Of a stretch of 64,000 nucleotides of DNA, positions 53,850 to 61,079 are shown piece by piece; the first letter of the stretch is position 1; each line of letters starts with the position of its first letter. This stretch comes from Leptolinea sp. UBA5203 (GTDB taxonomy: Bacteria > Chloroflexota > Anaerolineae > Anaerolineales > Anaerolineaceae). The position numbers were made by a program, and so were the translations under genes. The DNA is taken from contig DHVR01000015.1 in NCBI GenBank assembly GCA_002412765.1, positions 34,578 through 98,577 of the forward strand, given 5' to 3'. Below the pieces are notes generated by a model. The model ran no database searches. It was not told the DNA's origin and saw only the letters and a list, made by a program, of their open reading frames with translations.

Positions 53850-54125
53850 CATTTTCTACTTAAATTTCTGTACGCCTGATTCTCCGCAGCTGGCCGCTCC
53901 TACCCATCAACCCACCCCAAGATAAACCGAATCACTTGGCATTCTAGTCGATGGGTGGATGGCAACAGCCATGACCTTCCCCCCCATTGACCGGACCACT
54001 TACCTCCTGCCGGATAGGAAAGGAATGTACCCCAAAAAAGCATATCTTTCCTTCCGGGGCATGAAACTAAAAACTCCCCCCCTCGTATATATGGAATATT
54101 GGGATAGAAATCTAGGAGGAAAGAA
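53850..54125 (+). other. Gene-free spacer with hairpin potential before the Tat flavodoxin
   Basis: The C-rich 276-nt spacer holds no convincing gene. An imperfect inverted repeat pairs CCATCAACCCA near 53904 with TGGGTGGATGG near 53952. A second pairs GGAAAGGAA with TTTCCTTCC around 54015-54057, with CCCC/GGGG inside. It ends with a strong GGAGG before the ATG at 54126. A structured leader is possible; no known riboswitch pattern was recognised. Confidence 0.35.
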
Positions 54126-54830
54126 ATGGACAATAAGAATAATATAACTATGCTTGAAAGTGATACCACGACTGGAAAGACCAGTCGACGTGGATTTTTA
54201 AAAGGCTGTGCCTATGGCGCTGGTGGCTTGATGGTCTTGTGCTCCGGTCTGGGCGTGGCAGCCACACGACAGCCCCACATTGATTTTTATGAGTCTTCAG
54301 AAAATATCACAGGCGTAGTTGGTAAAAAAGTATTGGTTGCATACGGCAGCATCTGTGGATCTACCGGTGAAATTGCCCAGGCCATCGCAGAAGAGATTGG
54401 AGCCAAAGGATATCATGTGGATGTGTTCCCGGTTGACCGTGTAAAATCGCTGGATGGATACCAATCCGTGATCATTGGCAGCGCGGCCAGAATGGGTAAG
54501 TTGATTTCCAAAACGCAGAAATTTGCGGAGAAATTCAGCAACAAGCTTGCACAAATCCCTGCGGCCTACTTTGTAGCTTGCTTAACTATGAAGGAAGATA
54601 CAGAAGAAAACCGGGCAACGGTTTCCACCTACCTGGAGCCATTACGACAAATTAAACTGCCGATTGGAGAAGGCTTTTTTGGGGGTAAAGTAGACCAATC
54701 CAAAATGGAGTATGGTTTCCAGATCGCATTTTCCTCGGATAAAGAAGGCTCAATGGCGGATGGGGATTATCGAAACTGGGAATCCATCCGGGCTTGGGGT
54801 CAGGAAATTGGGCAAAAATTGGCTGGTTAA
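54126..54830 (+). CDS. Tat-exported flavodoxin-domain protein
   Basis: A 234-aa protein with a Tat signal: SRRGFLKG at residues 19-26, then a hydrophobic stretch (YGAGGLMVLCSGLGVAAT). The mature part (from about 55) is a flavodoxin: VLVAYGSICGSTGEIAQAIA is the FMN phosphate loop, SVIIGSAARMGK and YFVACLTMKED follow. It resembles HemG-type flavodoxin-domain proteins, but these are cytoplasmic or membrane-bound; export of a folded flavoprotein fits Tat. Partner and electron donor unknown. GGAGG precedes the ATG. Converges on the MerR gene at a shared terminator. Confidence 0.85.
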   Translation: MDNKNNITMLESDTTTGKTSRRGFLKGCAYGAGGLMVLCSGLGVAATRQPHIDFYESSENITGVVGKKVLVAYGSICGSTGEIAQAIAEEIGAKGYHVDVFPVDRVKSLDGYQSVIIGSAARMGKLISKTQKFAEKFSNKLAQIPAAYFVACLTMKEDTEENRATVSTYLEPLRQIKLPIGEGFFGGKVDQSKMEYGFQIAFSSDKEGSMADGDYRNWESIRAWGQEIGQKLAG

Positions 54831-54918
54831 TCAGTGCGGCTCACCTAAAATATTATAGAAATCAGGCAATAAAAGTTTCCTCATTACTGAATGATAGAGA
54901 GATGATCGGTTCAACCTT

Positions 54919-54954
54919 AAAAGCCGGTCCAAACTTATGGGCCGGCTTTTTTAT
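54919..54954. terminator. Bidirectional terminator, flavodoxin / TipA-like genes
   Basis: AAAAGCCGG (54919-54927) pairs with CCGGCTTTT (54942-54950), with A- and T-runs on the two sides. It ends both convergent genes. Confidence 0.85.
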
Positions 54955-54956
54955 AT

Positions 54957-55388
54957 TTATCCCCTGGAAAAATCAGGGAGTCCGCTCTTCCCTTCACAGT
55001 AGATATTTATGGCTTCCTGGAAAAATTCCGGCATCTTTGGATCAAAGATTTCATAATTCGCACGGAATGCTGGGTCTTCCACATATAATTGTCCAAGCCC
55101 TTTGGCGATCTCATACGGACAGGGATAAAAATGCTCGATGTTTTTATGCCAGGCCATGATAACCGCCTGTACCTCCGGGCTCCCTGGATCTCTATCCAAC
55201 AGTGCAGCCAAAACCTGGGTATTTACCTTGCCTTCTTCCAAAATCTGATTCTTTTGATCCTTGGAATAACTCTTCCAGCGGTTCACAGACTCCTCCACCA
55301 TTTGTGGGTCATACCGTTCCCTGGCTTCTGCGGTATAGCGTTTTTCTTGCTCTTCACTGAAGCCAGCATAATACTCTCCTTCAGACAT
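54957..55388 (-). CDS. Alternative product: free TipAS-like domain from internal start
   Basis: Inside the regulator gene an ATG at 55388 is preceded by AGGAG (55401-55397) at 8-nt spacing. It opens MSEGEYYAGFSEEQ exactly at the start of the ligand-binding domain and yields 143 aa. In Streptomyces lividans tipA the same frame makes a long activator and a short drug-binding form of closely similar length. Here the second start is read from sequence; its use is inferred. Confidence 0.55.
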   Translation of the reverse strand: MSEGEYYAGFSEEQEKRYTAEARERYDPQMVEESVNRWKSYSKDQKNQILEEGKVNTQVLAALLDRDPGSPEVQAVIMAWHKNIEHFYPCPYEIAKGLGQLYVEDPAFRANYEIFDPKMPEFFQEAINIYCEGKSGLPDFSRG

Positions 55389-55727
55389 GGTCTTTTCTCC
55401 TTTTAAATGCATGATGGTTTTGTCTACGGTATCCACAAGGTGATTGAATCGTTTGACCTGCTGCAGCAAGTTTTTACGATGGGCTTCCAACGCATCCAGG
55501 ACATTGAAATCCGGGCAGGTGATGATCTGTTGAATGTCCTCAAGACTGAAATCCATTTCTCTGAAGAACAGGATTTGCTGCAATAGCAGCAGAGCCTGAG
55601 TGTCATACACCCGATAGCCATTTCCCGGATTCCGGGTTGGGCAAAGCAGCCCAATTTGATCATAATAGCGCAGCGTGCGCGTGCTGACGCCTGCCAGCTT
55701 GGATAGTTGTTTTATCGTATAGACCAT
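54957..55727 (-). CDS. MerR-family regulator with TipAS drug-binding domain
   Basis: A 256-aa activator. MVYTIKQLSKLAGVSTRTLR and RYYDQIGLL form the MerR helix-turn-helix (1-70); a dimerisation coiled coil follows (about 75-110), and the C-terminal TipAS-like domain from about residue 114 (YYAGFSEEQEKRY, YDPQMVEESVNRWKSY, AWHKNIEHFYPCPYEIAKGLGQLY). TipAS domains capture thiopeptide-like molecules. The frame opens at 55757, but that overlaps the promoter; the ATG at 55727 with GAGG nine bases upstream is chosen. An internal start at 55388 would make the ligand-binding domain alone. Confidence 0.88.
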   Translation of the reverse strand: MVYTIKQLSKLAGVSTRTLRYYDQIGLLCPTRNPGNGYRVYDTQALLLLQQILFFREMDFSLEDIQQIITCPDFNVLDALEAHRKNLLQQVKRFNHLVDTVDKTIMHLKGEKTMSEGEYYAGFSEEQEKRYTAEARERYDPQMVEESVNRWKSYSKDQKNQILEEGKVNTQVLAALLDRDPGSPEVQAVIMAWHKNIEHFYPCPYEIAKGLGQLYVEDPAFRANYEIFDPKMPEFFQEAINIYCEGKSGLPDFSRG

Positions 55728-55745
55728 AGATTCAACCTCACCACT

Positions 55746-55776
55746 ATCATAAACCATGACGTAACGTTAATGTCAA
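55746..55776 (-). promoter_or_regulatory. MerR-type promoter with 19-bp spacer
   Basis: Minus strand TTGACA (55776-55771), a 19-nt spacer, TATGAT (55751-55746). A stretched spacer holding a dyad (TGAC...GTCA) is the mark of MerR-regulated promoters; autoregulation of the TipA-like gene is expected. Confidence 0.85.
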
Positions 55777-55904
55777 GGGGAGAAATGGAAAAATTGACGA
55801 AATTTGCCCACTATTTTTGTCTTGGAGTCGCCGGATCGATAAGAGGAAAAATCATTGTATTAATAGATATCGTTTTCTCATTCACTTTAACAATAATTTT
55901 AATT

Positions 55905-55940
55905 AGCACAGGGCTGAAGATATCATTTCAGCCCTGTGCT
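55905..55940 (-). terminator. Long hairpin behind enolase
   Basis: AGCACAGGGCTGAA (55905-55918) pairs perfectly with TTCAGCCCTGTGCT (55927-55940) over eight bases, 20 nt past the enolase stop. AATTAAAATT follows on the minus strand, so the T-run is imperfect. Confidence 0.75.
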
Positions 55941-55959
55941 TCCTCAGAGTAAAATAAAT

Positions 55960-57240
55960 TTACCGAACAAATGCATTTCGGCCGGCATAAACCGCCGAAT
56001 CACCCAGTTCTTCTTCAATACGCATCAATTGATTATATTTTTCAACGCGCTCCCCTCTGCAGGGTGCTCCCGTTTTTAAGTGTCCTGTACTCATGGCTAC
56101 AGTGAAATCAGCAATAAAACTATCTACTGTTTCACCGGATCGGTGGGACACCATGGAACCCCAGCCGGCTTTTCGTGCCATTTCAATCGTGTTAATGGTC
56201 TCAGTTAATGTACCAATTTGGTTTAATTTTATCAGGACAGCATTTGCCACATTTTCACGAATACCCCTTGCGACACGCTCTACATTGGTCACGAACAAAT
56301 CATCGCCAACCAATTCAATCTTATCTCCGATGGTTTGATTGAGCAGCTTCCACCCTTCCCAGTCATCTTCTGCCAATCCATCTTCCAAAACGACGATTGG
56401 GTATTTCTTGACCCAATCGGCATACATATCCACCATTTCAGCCGAAGTAACTTTTTTACCCTCGGTGCGGAGATTGTAAAAACCATCCTCATAGAAACCA
56501 CTGGAAGCAGGATCTAAAGCGATGGAAATTTGTTCCCCTGGTTTGTAACCCGCTTTCTCGATAGCTTTAAGAATGACTTCCACTGCTTCTGCATTCGTTT
56601 TTAGAGCAGGAGAAAAACCGCCTTCATCCCCAACCCCTGTTGTATAACCTGCCGTCTTGAGTACCCCTTTCAACGCATGATAAACCTCACTGCCCCAGCG
56701 CAAAGCTTCACGGAAATTAGGAGCGCCTACGGGAGCGATCATAAATTCCTGCAGATCAGTACCCTGCCAGTTGGCATGAACGCCGCCATTGAGGATGTTA
56801 AACATAGGCACGGGTAATAATTTTGCTGTAATTCCACCAAGATAGCGGTAAAGAGGGAGATCAACTTCATCCGCTGCTGCTCGAGCCACAGCCAGGCTGA
56901 CGCCTAGAATTGCATTGGCACCAAATTTGGCTTTATTGGGTGTGCCATCCAAGTCAAGCATGGCTTTATCCACGGATGATTGATCCAAAGCATCCATGCC
57001 CACCACAACTTTTGCTATATCTTTATTGATATGCTTTACGGCATTAAGAACCCCTTTTCCTCCATACCTCCCCTTATCCTCATCGCGCAATTCAAGAGCT
57101 TCATGAATTCCGGTAGAGGCACCGGAAGGCACAGCGGCCCTTCCAAAAGCACCACTTTCCAACATGATTTCAACTTCAACAGTTGGGTTACCCCGAGAAT
57201 CCAGGATCTCACGTGCATGGATAGAATCGATACTAGTCAT
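55960..57240 (-). CDS. eno: Enolase
   Basis: Glycolytic 2-phosphoglycerate dehydratase, 426 aa, full length. IHAREILDSRGNPTVEVE, FGRAAVPSGASTGIHEALE, NAILGVSLAVARAAA, FNILNGGVHA, TGVGDEGGFSP, IALDPASSGFY, VLEDGLAEDDW, VGDDLFVTN, LIKLNQIGTLTET and SHRSGET are the family landmarks; the Mg ligands and catalytic Lys lie in the last four. AGGAG precedes the ATG. Upstream is a promoter, a 13-codon leader ORF and a terminator hairpin, implying attenuation of enolase expression. Confidence 0.96.
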   Translation of the reverse strand: MTSIDSIHAREILDSRGNPTVEVEIMLESGAFGRAAVPSGASTGIHEALELRDEDKGRYGGKGVLNAVKHINKDIAKVVVGMDALDQSSVDKAMLDLDGTPNKAKFGANAILGVSLAVARAAADEVDLPLYRYLGGITAKLLPVPMFNILNGGVHANWQGTDLQEFMIAPVGAPNFREALRWGSEVYHALKGVLKTAGYTTGVGDEGGFSPALKTNAEAVEVILKAIEKAGYKPGEQISIALDPASSGFYEDGFYNLRTEGKKVTSAEMVDMYADWVKKYPIVVLEDGLAEDDWEGWKLLNQTIGDKIELVGDDLFVTNVERVARGIRENVANAVLIKLNQIGTLTETINTIEMARKAGWGSMVSHRSGETVDSFIADFTVAMSTGHLKTGAPCRGERVEKYNQLMRIEEELGDSAVYAGRNAFVR

Positions 57241-57275
57241 AGAGTTTTCTCCTTTGGATGAATAAGCCTAGATTT

Positions 57276-57317
57276 AAAAATAGCCCTACCTTGAAATCGT
57301 GACAAGGTAGAAGCTAT
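57276..57317 (-). terminator. Attenuator hairpin in the eno leader
   Basis: Minus strand ATAGC + CTACCTTG pair with CAAGGTAG + GCTAT across nine bases (57317-57280), followed by TTTTT (57280-57276, overlapping the closing T). The hairpin stands between the eno promoter and the eno start, so it would block enolase transcription unless disrupted. The 5' arm begins inside the stop codon of the leader ORF. Confidence 0.75.
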
Positions 57318-57358
57318 CAGCCCTTAACGGCGGTTCGAATTATTCCAGCGAGCTTCAT
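57317..57358 (-). CDS. Putative 13-aa leader peptide of eno
   Basis: ATG at 57358, only 12 nt behind the -10 box, opens MKLAGIIRTAVKG and ends in TGA at 57319-57317, which overlaps the first base of the terminator's 5' arm. A ribosome resting at the stop would cover that arm and let transcription continue into eno. It has no Shine-Dalgarno and would start near the mRNA 5' end. CAGCGA/TCGCTG (57363-57346) folds around the start codon, and its loop (GAAGCT) is complementary to AGCTTC in the terminator arm. Confidence 0.45.
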   Translation of the reverse strand: MKLAGIIRTAVKG

Positions 57359-57370
57359 CGCTGTACTTTT

Positions 57371-57398
57371 ATTTTATGCTTACATGGCTGCAAGTCAA
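57371..57398 (-). promoter_or_regulatory. Promoter of the eno leader
   Basis: Minus strand TTGACT (57398-57393), 16-nt spacer, TAAAAT (57376-57371). Predicted start near 57364, about 125 nt before the eno ATG. Confidence 0.7.
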
Positions 57399-57474
57399 GG
57401 TAAATCAACAGTCTAGTTATTGTACCCTCGATTATGACACCCATCCCATTGTTTTGTCTATTAATAATGATGTC

Positions 57475-57503
57475 TTGTCTTAAGATCCTATCAAAGCTAT
57501 AAT
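57475..57503 (+). promoter_or_regulatory. Promoter of the SBP-less ABC transporter
   Basis: TTGTCT (57475-57480), 17-nt spacer, TATAAT (57498-57503). Start near 57510, directly at the ATG of a 27-codon ORF and about 145 nt before the permease start. Confidence 0.7.
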
Positions 57504-57510
57504 TCAAATC

Positions 57511-57594
57511 ATGCCAATAATACCTACAAAACCAACTACTGATTCCGAATTTTCTGAATCAAAAGATGATCATTACCCCAGCCGTTTAAATTAA
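57511..57594 (+). CDS. Possible leaderless 27-aa upstream ORF
   Basis: ATG at 57511, seven bases behind the TATAAT box, opens 27 codons ending in TAA at 57592-57594. The peptide starts MPIIPTKPTTDSEFSES and ends HYPSRLN; it is hydrophilic with no family. TTCTGG and CCAGAA just behind the stop can pair (stem near 57595-57632). It may be a leaderless regulatory peptide for the ABC genes, or chance. Confidence 0.3.
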   Translation: MPIIPTKPTTDSEFSESKDDHYPSRLN

Positions 57595-57654
57595 TTCTGG
57601 ATCTGCTCTCACATCTTTGCACTTCCAGAAATGTAATTTTGGAGGTGCCATACG

Positions 57655-59379
57655 ATGTCGCATAGTTTTCAACTATTTCAAGGAAAAAATCCTAATCAAC
57701 GTGCATTCACATGGGGAGATATTTTTGCCATTCTATTAGTAATTCTTTTACTCTATTTTGGCACCCAATTTGCTATTTATGCTCCTCTCACCGTCCAAGG
57801 TCCAGAAATCTCACTTTCACCCTCCATTTTGCCATGGTACACAGCCTTATCCATCACCAGAATGAGCTTAGCATATGCTCTTTCTATTCTATTTACTTTG
57901 TTTTATGGAAGAGCTGCCGCATATCATCGACGTGCTGAACAACTACTCATGCCGCTTCTGGATGTATTACAAAGCGTCCCAATATTATCTTTCCTGCCAG
58001 TGGTTTTATTAAGTTTAAGTGCTTTTTTACCAGAACGAATCGCAGCCGAACTTGCATCTGTGATCCTCATATTTACTAGTCAAGCTTGGAACCTAACCTT
58101 CTGTTGGTATCAATCATTGAAAACCATCCCCAAAGAATTGGTGGAGGCAAGTTCTATTTTTCGACTTAATTCCTGGATGAAATTTAAAACTTTGGAGCTA
58201 CCTTTTGGTATGATCAGCCTGACATGGAATAGCATGATGTCTTGGGCTGGCGGTTGGTTCTTTCTGATGGCAGCCGAAATCTTTACCGTGGGGTCACGTG
58301 ATTTTCGTTTACCGGGATTAGGGGCTTATCTTCATGAAGCAGCTAATCAAAATAATTATTCAGCCATAGCGTGGGGGGTGGGTACACTAATTTTAACTGT
58401 AGTCCTGCTTGATCAAATTGTTTGGCGTCCATTAATTGCATGGTCAGATCGATTTAAAATCGAAATGGTCGGGAATGACAACCCGCCTGAATCCTGGTTT
58501 CTGGATAGTTTTAATCAAGGACGTCTGAAAAATTGGCTTTCCAAAAAAGTATTTATTCCTATTTTTGAACAAATTGATACTATCCTTCTAAAACATCTGC
58601 CGCAAAGAGGGCAAAAAGAAGCCAATATCAAGGTTAAACATACTTTTACCATTGTTTTTATCTCGCTATTTAGCTTAGGTGTCTTTTATTATATTTTTCA
58701 GGCAAGCAGGATGCTTTTCACTATCCCACCACAGCAATGGCTTCAGATTGGATCAGGATTGTTTGCAACACTAATCAGAGTTTTTATTGCATTAGTCCTT
58801 GCATTAATTTGGACAGTTCCCTTAGGTGTAGCCATTGGAACAAACACTCGTCTTGCCGCTATTTTGCAGCCGATAGTTCAAGTCACTGCATCCATCCCGG
58901 CAACTGCTTTATTCCCCATTATCCTGCTATTTGTAATTAATTATCCTGGTGGATTAAATCTAGCGGCAGTCCTGCTAATGTTAATGGGCACTCAATGGTA
59001 TTTGCTATTCAATATCATCGCAGGTTCCAGTGCAATCCCCCAAGATTTAAAGTACACAACCCAGTTAATGCAGCTTGGCCGCTGGCAGCGCTGGCGAACA
59101 TTAATTTTCCCAGCCATATTTCCATATTTGATCACAGGCGCCATTACTGCCAGTGGTGGAGCATGGAACGCAAGCATAGTGGCTGAATATCAAAATTTCG
59201 GAGGAAAAGAAATATTTGTCACAGGAATAGGCTCATTAATTGCTCAAGCAACTTCTGTTGGTGATTACCCTTTATTGCTCGCTGCAACCCTCTCCATGGT
59301 ATTCGCCGTTATTCTCATCAACAAGTTCCTTTGGCAGCGTTTATACAAATTGGCTGAAGAAAAATATAGAATGGAGTAA
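57655..59379 (+). CDS. Fused double-domain ABC permease, NitT/TauT type
   Basis: A 574-aa inner-membrane protein with two BPD-type permease halves of about five to six helices each. The coupling loops are visible in both: SLKTIPKELVEASSIFRLNS and SSAIPQDLKYTTQLMQLGRW; LELPFGMISLTWNSMMSWAG and TLIFPAIFPYLITGAITASG follow them. Fused permeases of this type occur without a neighbouring binding protein. Substrate not readable; nitrate, sulfonate and metal transporters share the fold. GGAGG lies about 9 nt before the ATG. Confidence 0.85.
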   Translation: MSHSFQLFQGKNPNQRAFTWGDIFAILLVILLLYFGTQFAIYAPLTVQGPEISLSPSILPWYTALSITRMSLAYALSILFTLFYGRAAAYHRRAEQLLMPLLDVLQSVPILSFLPVVLLSLSAFLPERIAAELASVILIFTSQAWNLTFCWYQSLKTIPKELVEASSIFRLNSWMKFKTLELPFGMISLTWNSMMSWAGGWFFLMAAEIFTVGSRDFRLPGLGAYLHEAANQNNYSAIAWGVGTLILTVVLLDQIVWRPLIAWSDRFKIEMVGNDNPPESWFLDSFNQGRLKNWLSKKVFIPIFEQIDTILLKHLPQRGQKEANIKVKHTFTIVFISLFSLGVFYYIFQASRMLFTIPPQQWLQIGSGLFATLIRVFIALVLALIWTVPLGVAIGTNTRLAAILQPIVQVTASIPATALFPIILLFVINYPGGLNLAAVLLMLMGTQWYLLFNIIAGSSAIPQDLKYTTQLMQLGRWQRWRTLIFPAIFPYLITGAITASGGAWNASIVAEYQNFGGKEIFVTGIGSLIAQATSVGDYPLLLAATLSMVFAVILINKFLWQRLYKLAEEKYRME

Positions 59380-59384
59380 ATAAA

Positions 59385-60677
59385 ATGAATGAAATTTTGT
59401 TACAACTAAAACATATAAGTCAGGTTTATGGATCAGGGCCACGCCAATTTACTGCTGTTGAAGATATTAATTTTTCTTTATCCACCAGTGAATTTGTAGC
59501 CTTATTGGGGCCATCCGGTTGTGGAAAAAGCACACTTTTGAGAATAATTACCGGCTTACAGGCTTCATCAGAGGGGAAAGTATTATACCGAGGAAAGGCG
59601 CTTTCCGGTGTCAACCCACATGCATCCATTGTTTTTCAAACCTTTGCCTTATATCCATGGCTCAGTGTATTAGAGAATGTAACTCTCGCTTTAAAAATGA
59701 AGGGACTCAATAAACTAGAACGGACAACCATAGCAGAAGACTTGCTTGATCGGGTGGGTCTGGATGGATTCGAATCTGCATATCCGCGAGAATTATCCGG
59801 GGGTATGCGGCAAAAAGTAGGCTTTGCTCGAGCGATGGCAGTTGAACCTGAATTACTCTGTTTGGATGAACCTTTCTCGGCATTAGATGTACTCAGTTCT
59901 GAATCTCTACGTGGTGAGTTAATGGAACTTTGGACAGAGGGAAAAATCCCAACGAAAGCTATCTTGATGGTTAGCCACAATATTGAAGAAGCCGTCTTCA
60001 TGGCAGATCGAATTGTTGTAATGGACAAAGACCCGGGACGAATTATTGCTGAACATAAAATTAATTTGCCTCATCCACGTCAAAGAAAATCACCAGAATT
60101 TCAATTACATGTGGACCAGGTATATGCCATCTTGGCAGGACAGACATTATCCGAGCAAGAGGAATTTGGCACAGCACCAGGTGAGGTTGGACGGACCAGA
60201 AGGCTTCCAGAAGTAGAGATTAGTGATCTGGCTGGCTTAATGGAATATTTAGCAGAATCAAATAATCCACAACATGATATCTATATGCTAGAAAACGAGT
60301 TGGGTATTGACGCAGATAAACTACTCCGCGGAACGGAAATCGCAGAATTGCTTGGTTTTGCCTCCATTGCAAAAGGAGATATTACAATCACTCCATTGGG
60401 ACAAACCTTTGCAGAGGCCAGTATTTTGGCTCGCAAGGAAATTTTCGCTTCGAGAGCTAAGCGACTACCTATTATCTATTGGTTATTAAAAATGCTAAAT
60501 GTGGCAGACAAAAAACAATTGAAACGGGATGTGGTACTTTCTGCACTTAGTCTTGAATACCCACCTGATGTAGTTAAGAGCCAATTGGATACGATCATTC
60601 AATGGGGCCGTTATGGGGAATTGCTTGCATACCACGACGAATCCGAATTAATCTCTCTTGAAACCAATATACGATAA
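59385..60677 (+). CDS. NitT/TauT-type ABC ATPase with AAA-associated C-terminal domain
   Basis: A 430-aa ATPase. Walker A LGPSGCGKST near 42-51, Q-loop FQTFALYPW, signature ELSGGMRQK, Walker B LLCLDEPFSALD and MVSHNIEEAVFMAD. After residue 265 an additional domain of about 150 residues follows (PEVEISDLAGLMEYLAE, RAKRLPIIYWLLKML), the AAA-associated C-terminal type, possibly a regulatory or ligand-sensing winged helix. It starts 5 nt behind the permease stop; GGAG overlaps that stop. No substrate-binding protein is within view. Confidence 0.85.
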   Translation: MNEILLQLKHISQVYGSGPRQFTAVEDINFSLSTSEFVALLGPSGCGKSTLLRIITGLQASSEGKVLYRGKALSGVNPHASIVFQTFALYPWLSVLENVTLALKMKGLNKLERTTIAEDLLDRVGLDGFESAYPRELSGGMRQKVGFARAMAVEPELLCLDEPFSALDVLSSESLRGELMELWTEGKIPTKAILMVSHNIEEAVFMADRIVVMDKDPGRIIAEHKINLPHPRQRKSPEFQLHVDQVYAILAGQTLSEQEEFGTAPGEVGRTRRLPEVEISDLAGLMEYLAESNNPQHDIYMLENELGIDADKLLRGTEIAELLGFASIAKGDITITPLGQTFAEASILARKEIFASRAKRLPIIYWLLKMLNVADKKQLKRDVVLSALSLEYPPDVVKSQLDTIIQWGRYGELLAYHDESELISLETNIR

Positions 60678-60789
60678 AAATATGTTCAACTATTCGAACC
60701 TACTCTTTAAGCAAAATCAGCATTGAACCATTATACGGGAGAATAGTTTTCTGATTCCAGCAAATTAAGATAAGTCTCATATGAGTTTA

Positions 60790-60905
60790 AAAAGGAAAAG
60801 ATCGTCGGGTTTGGGGGGGGCAAACCTGACGATCTTCTGGGAGGGAACCTACCGTATTTTTCATGGCTATTGTGCTTTGAGCACACTTCAGCACGGTAGT
60901 TGACG
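60790..60905 (-). ncRNA. Candidate structured RNA ending in an intrinsic terminator
   Basis: On the minus strand CTACCGT (60899-60893) pairs with ACGGTAG (60855-60849), enclosing a 6-bp hairpin TGTGCT/AGCACA (60885-60871). About 12 nt later a strong terminator stem follows (60836-60798), then TTTTCCTTTTT. An extended -10-like TGGTATACA lies upstream near 60950. No coding frame is convincing. It may be an independent small RNA or the structured 3' end of the NYN gene mRNA. The rest of the 402-nt spacer (60678-61079) is AT-rich without a gene. Confidence 0.4.
60798..60836 (-). terminator. 16-bp stem terminator with C-rich loop
   Basis: AAGATCGTCGGGTTTG (60798-60813) pairs with CAAACCTGACGATCTT (60821-60836), one mismatch, around seven G (plus strand) or C (minus strand). 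T-runs follow only on the minus strand, so it terminates minus-strand RNA. Confidence 0.75.
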
Positions 60906-61079
60906 CACTTTTTCAACCAATAAAATCTACCACTAAGAATCTGTATACCAGTAATTAGACATTTGTGTCTGTTCTTATAATATCGCATTTGGCAAATTTG
61001 TATATTAAGAGTACTTAAGAATTACCCAAAAATTAGATTAAGAAATACCTTTTTGGCATTAATTCCGCGTAAATTCATC

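Noticed and set aside
53959..54147. 62-codon ORF before the Tat flavodoxin.
   Set aside because: It overlaps the flavodoxin start and its GGAGG, has no ribosome binding site, and is Pro/Tyr-rich from C-runs.
57301..57363. Plus-strand GGTTCGAAT near 57332 resembles a tRNA T-arm.
   Set aside because: The flanking bases do not form a T-stem and no matching acceptor, D or anticodon arms are found within tRNA distance; the minus-strand leader ORF and terminator explain the region better.
60814..60820. The G-run in the loop as a G-quadruplex.
   Set aside because: It is one uninterrupted run of seven to eight G in a hairpin loop; four separated G-tracts are absent.
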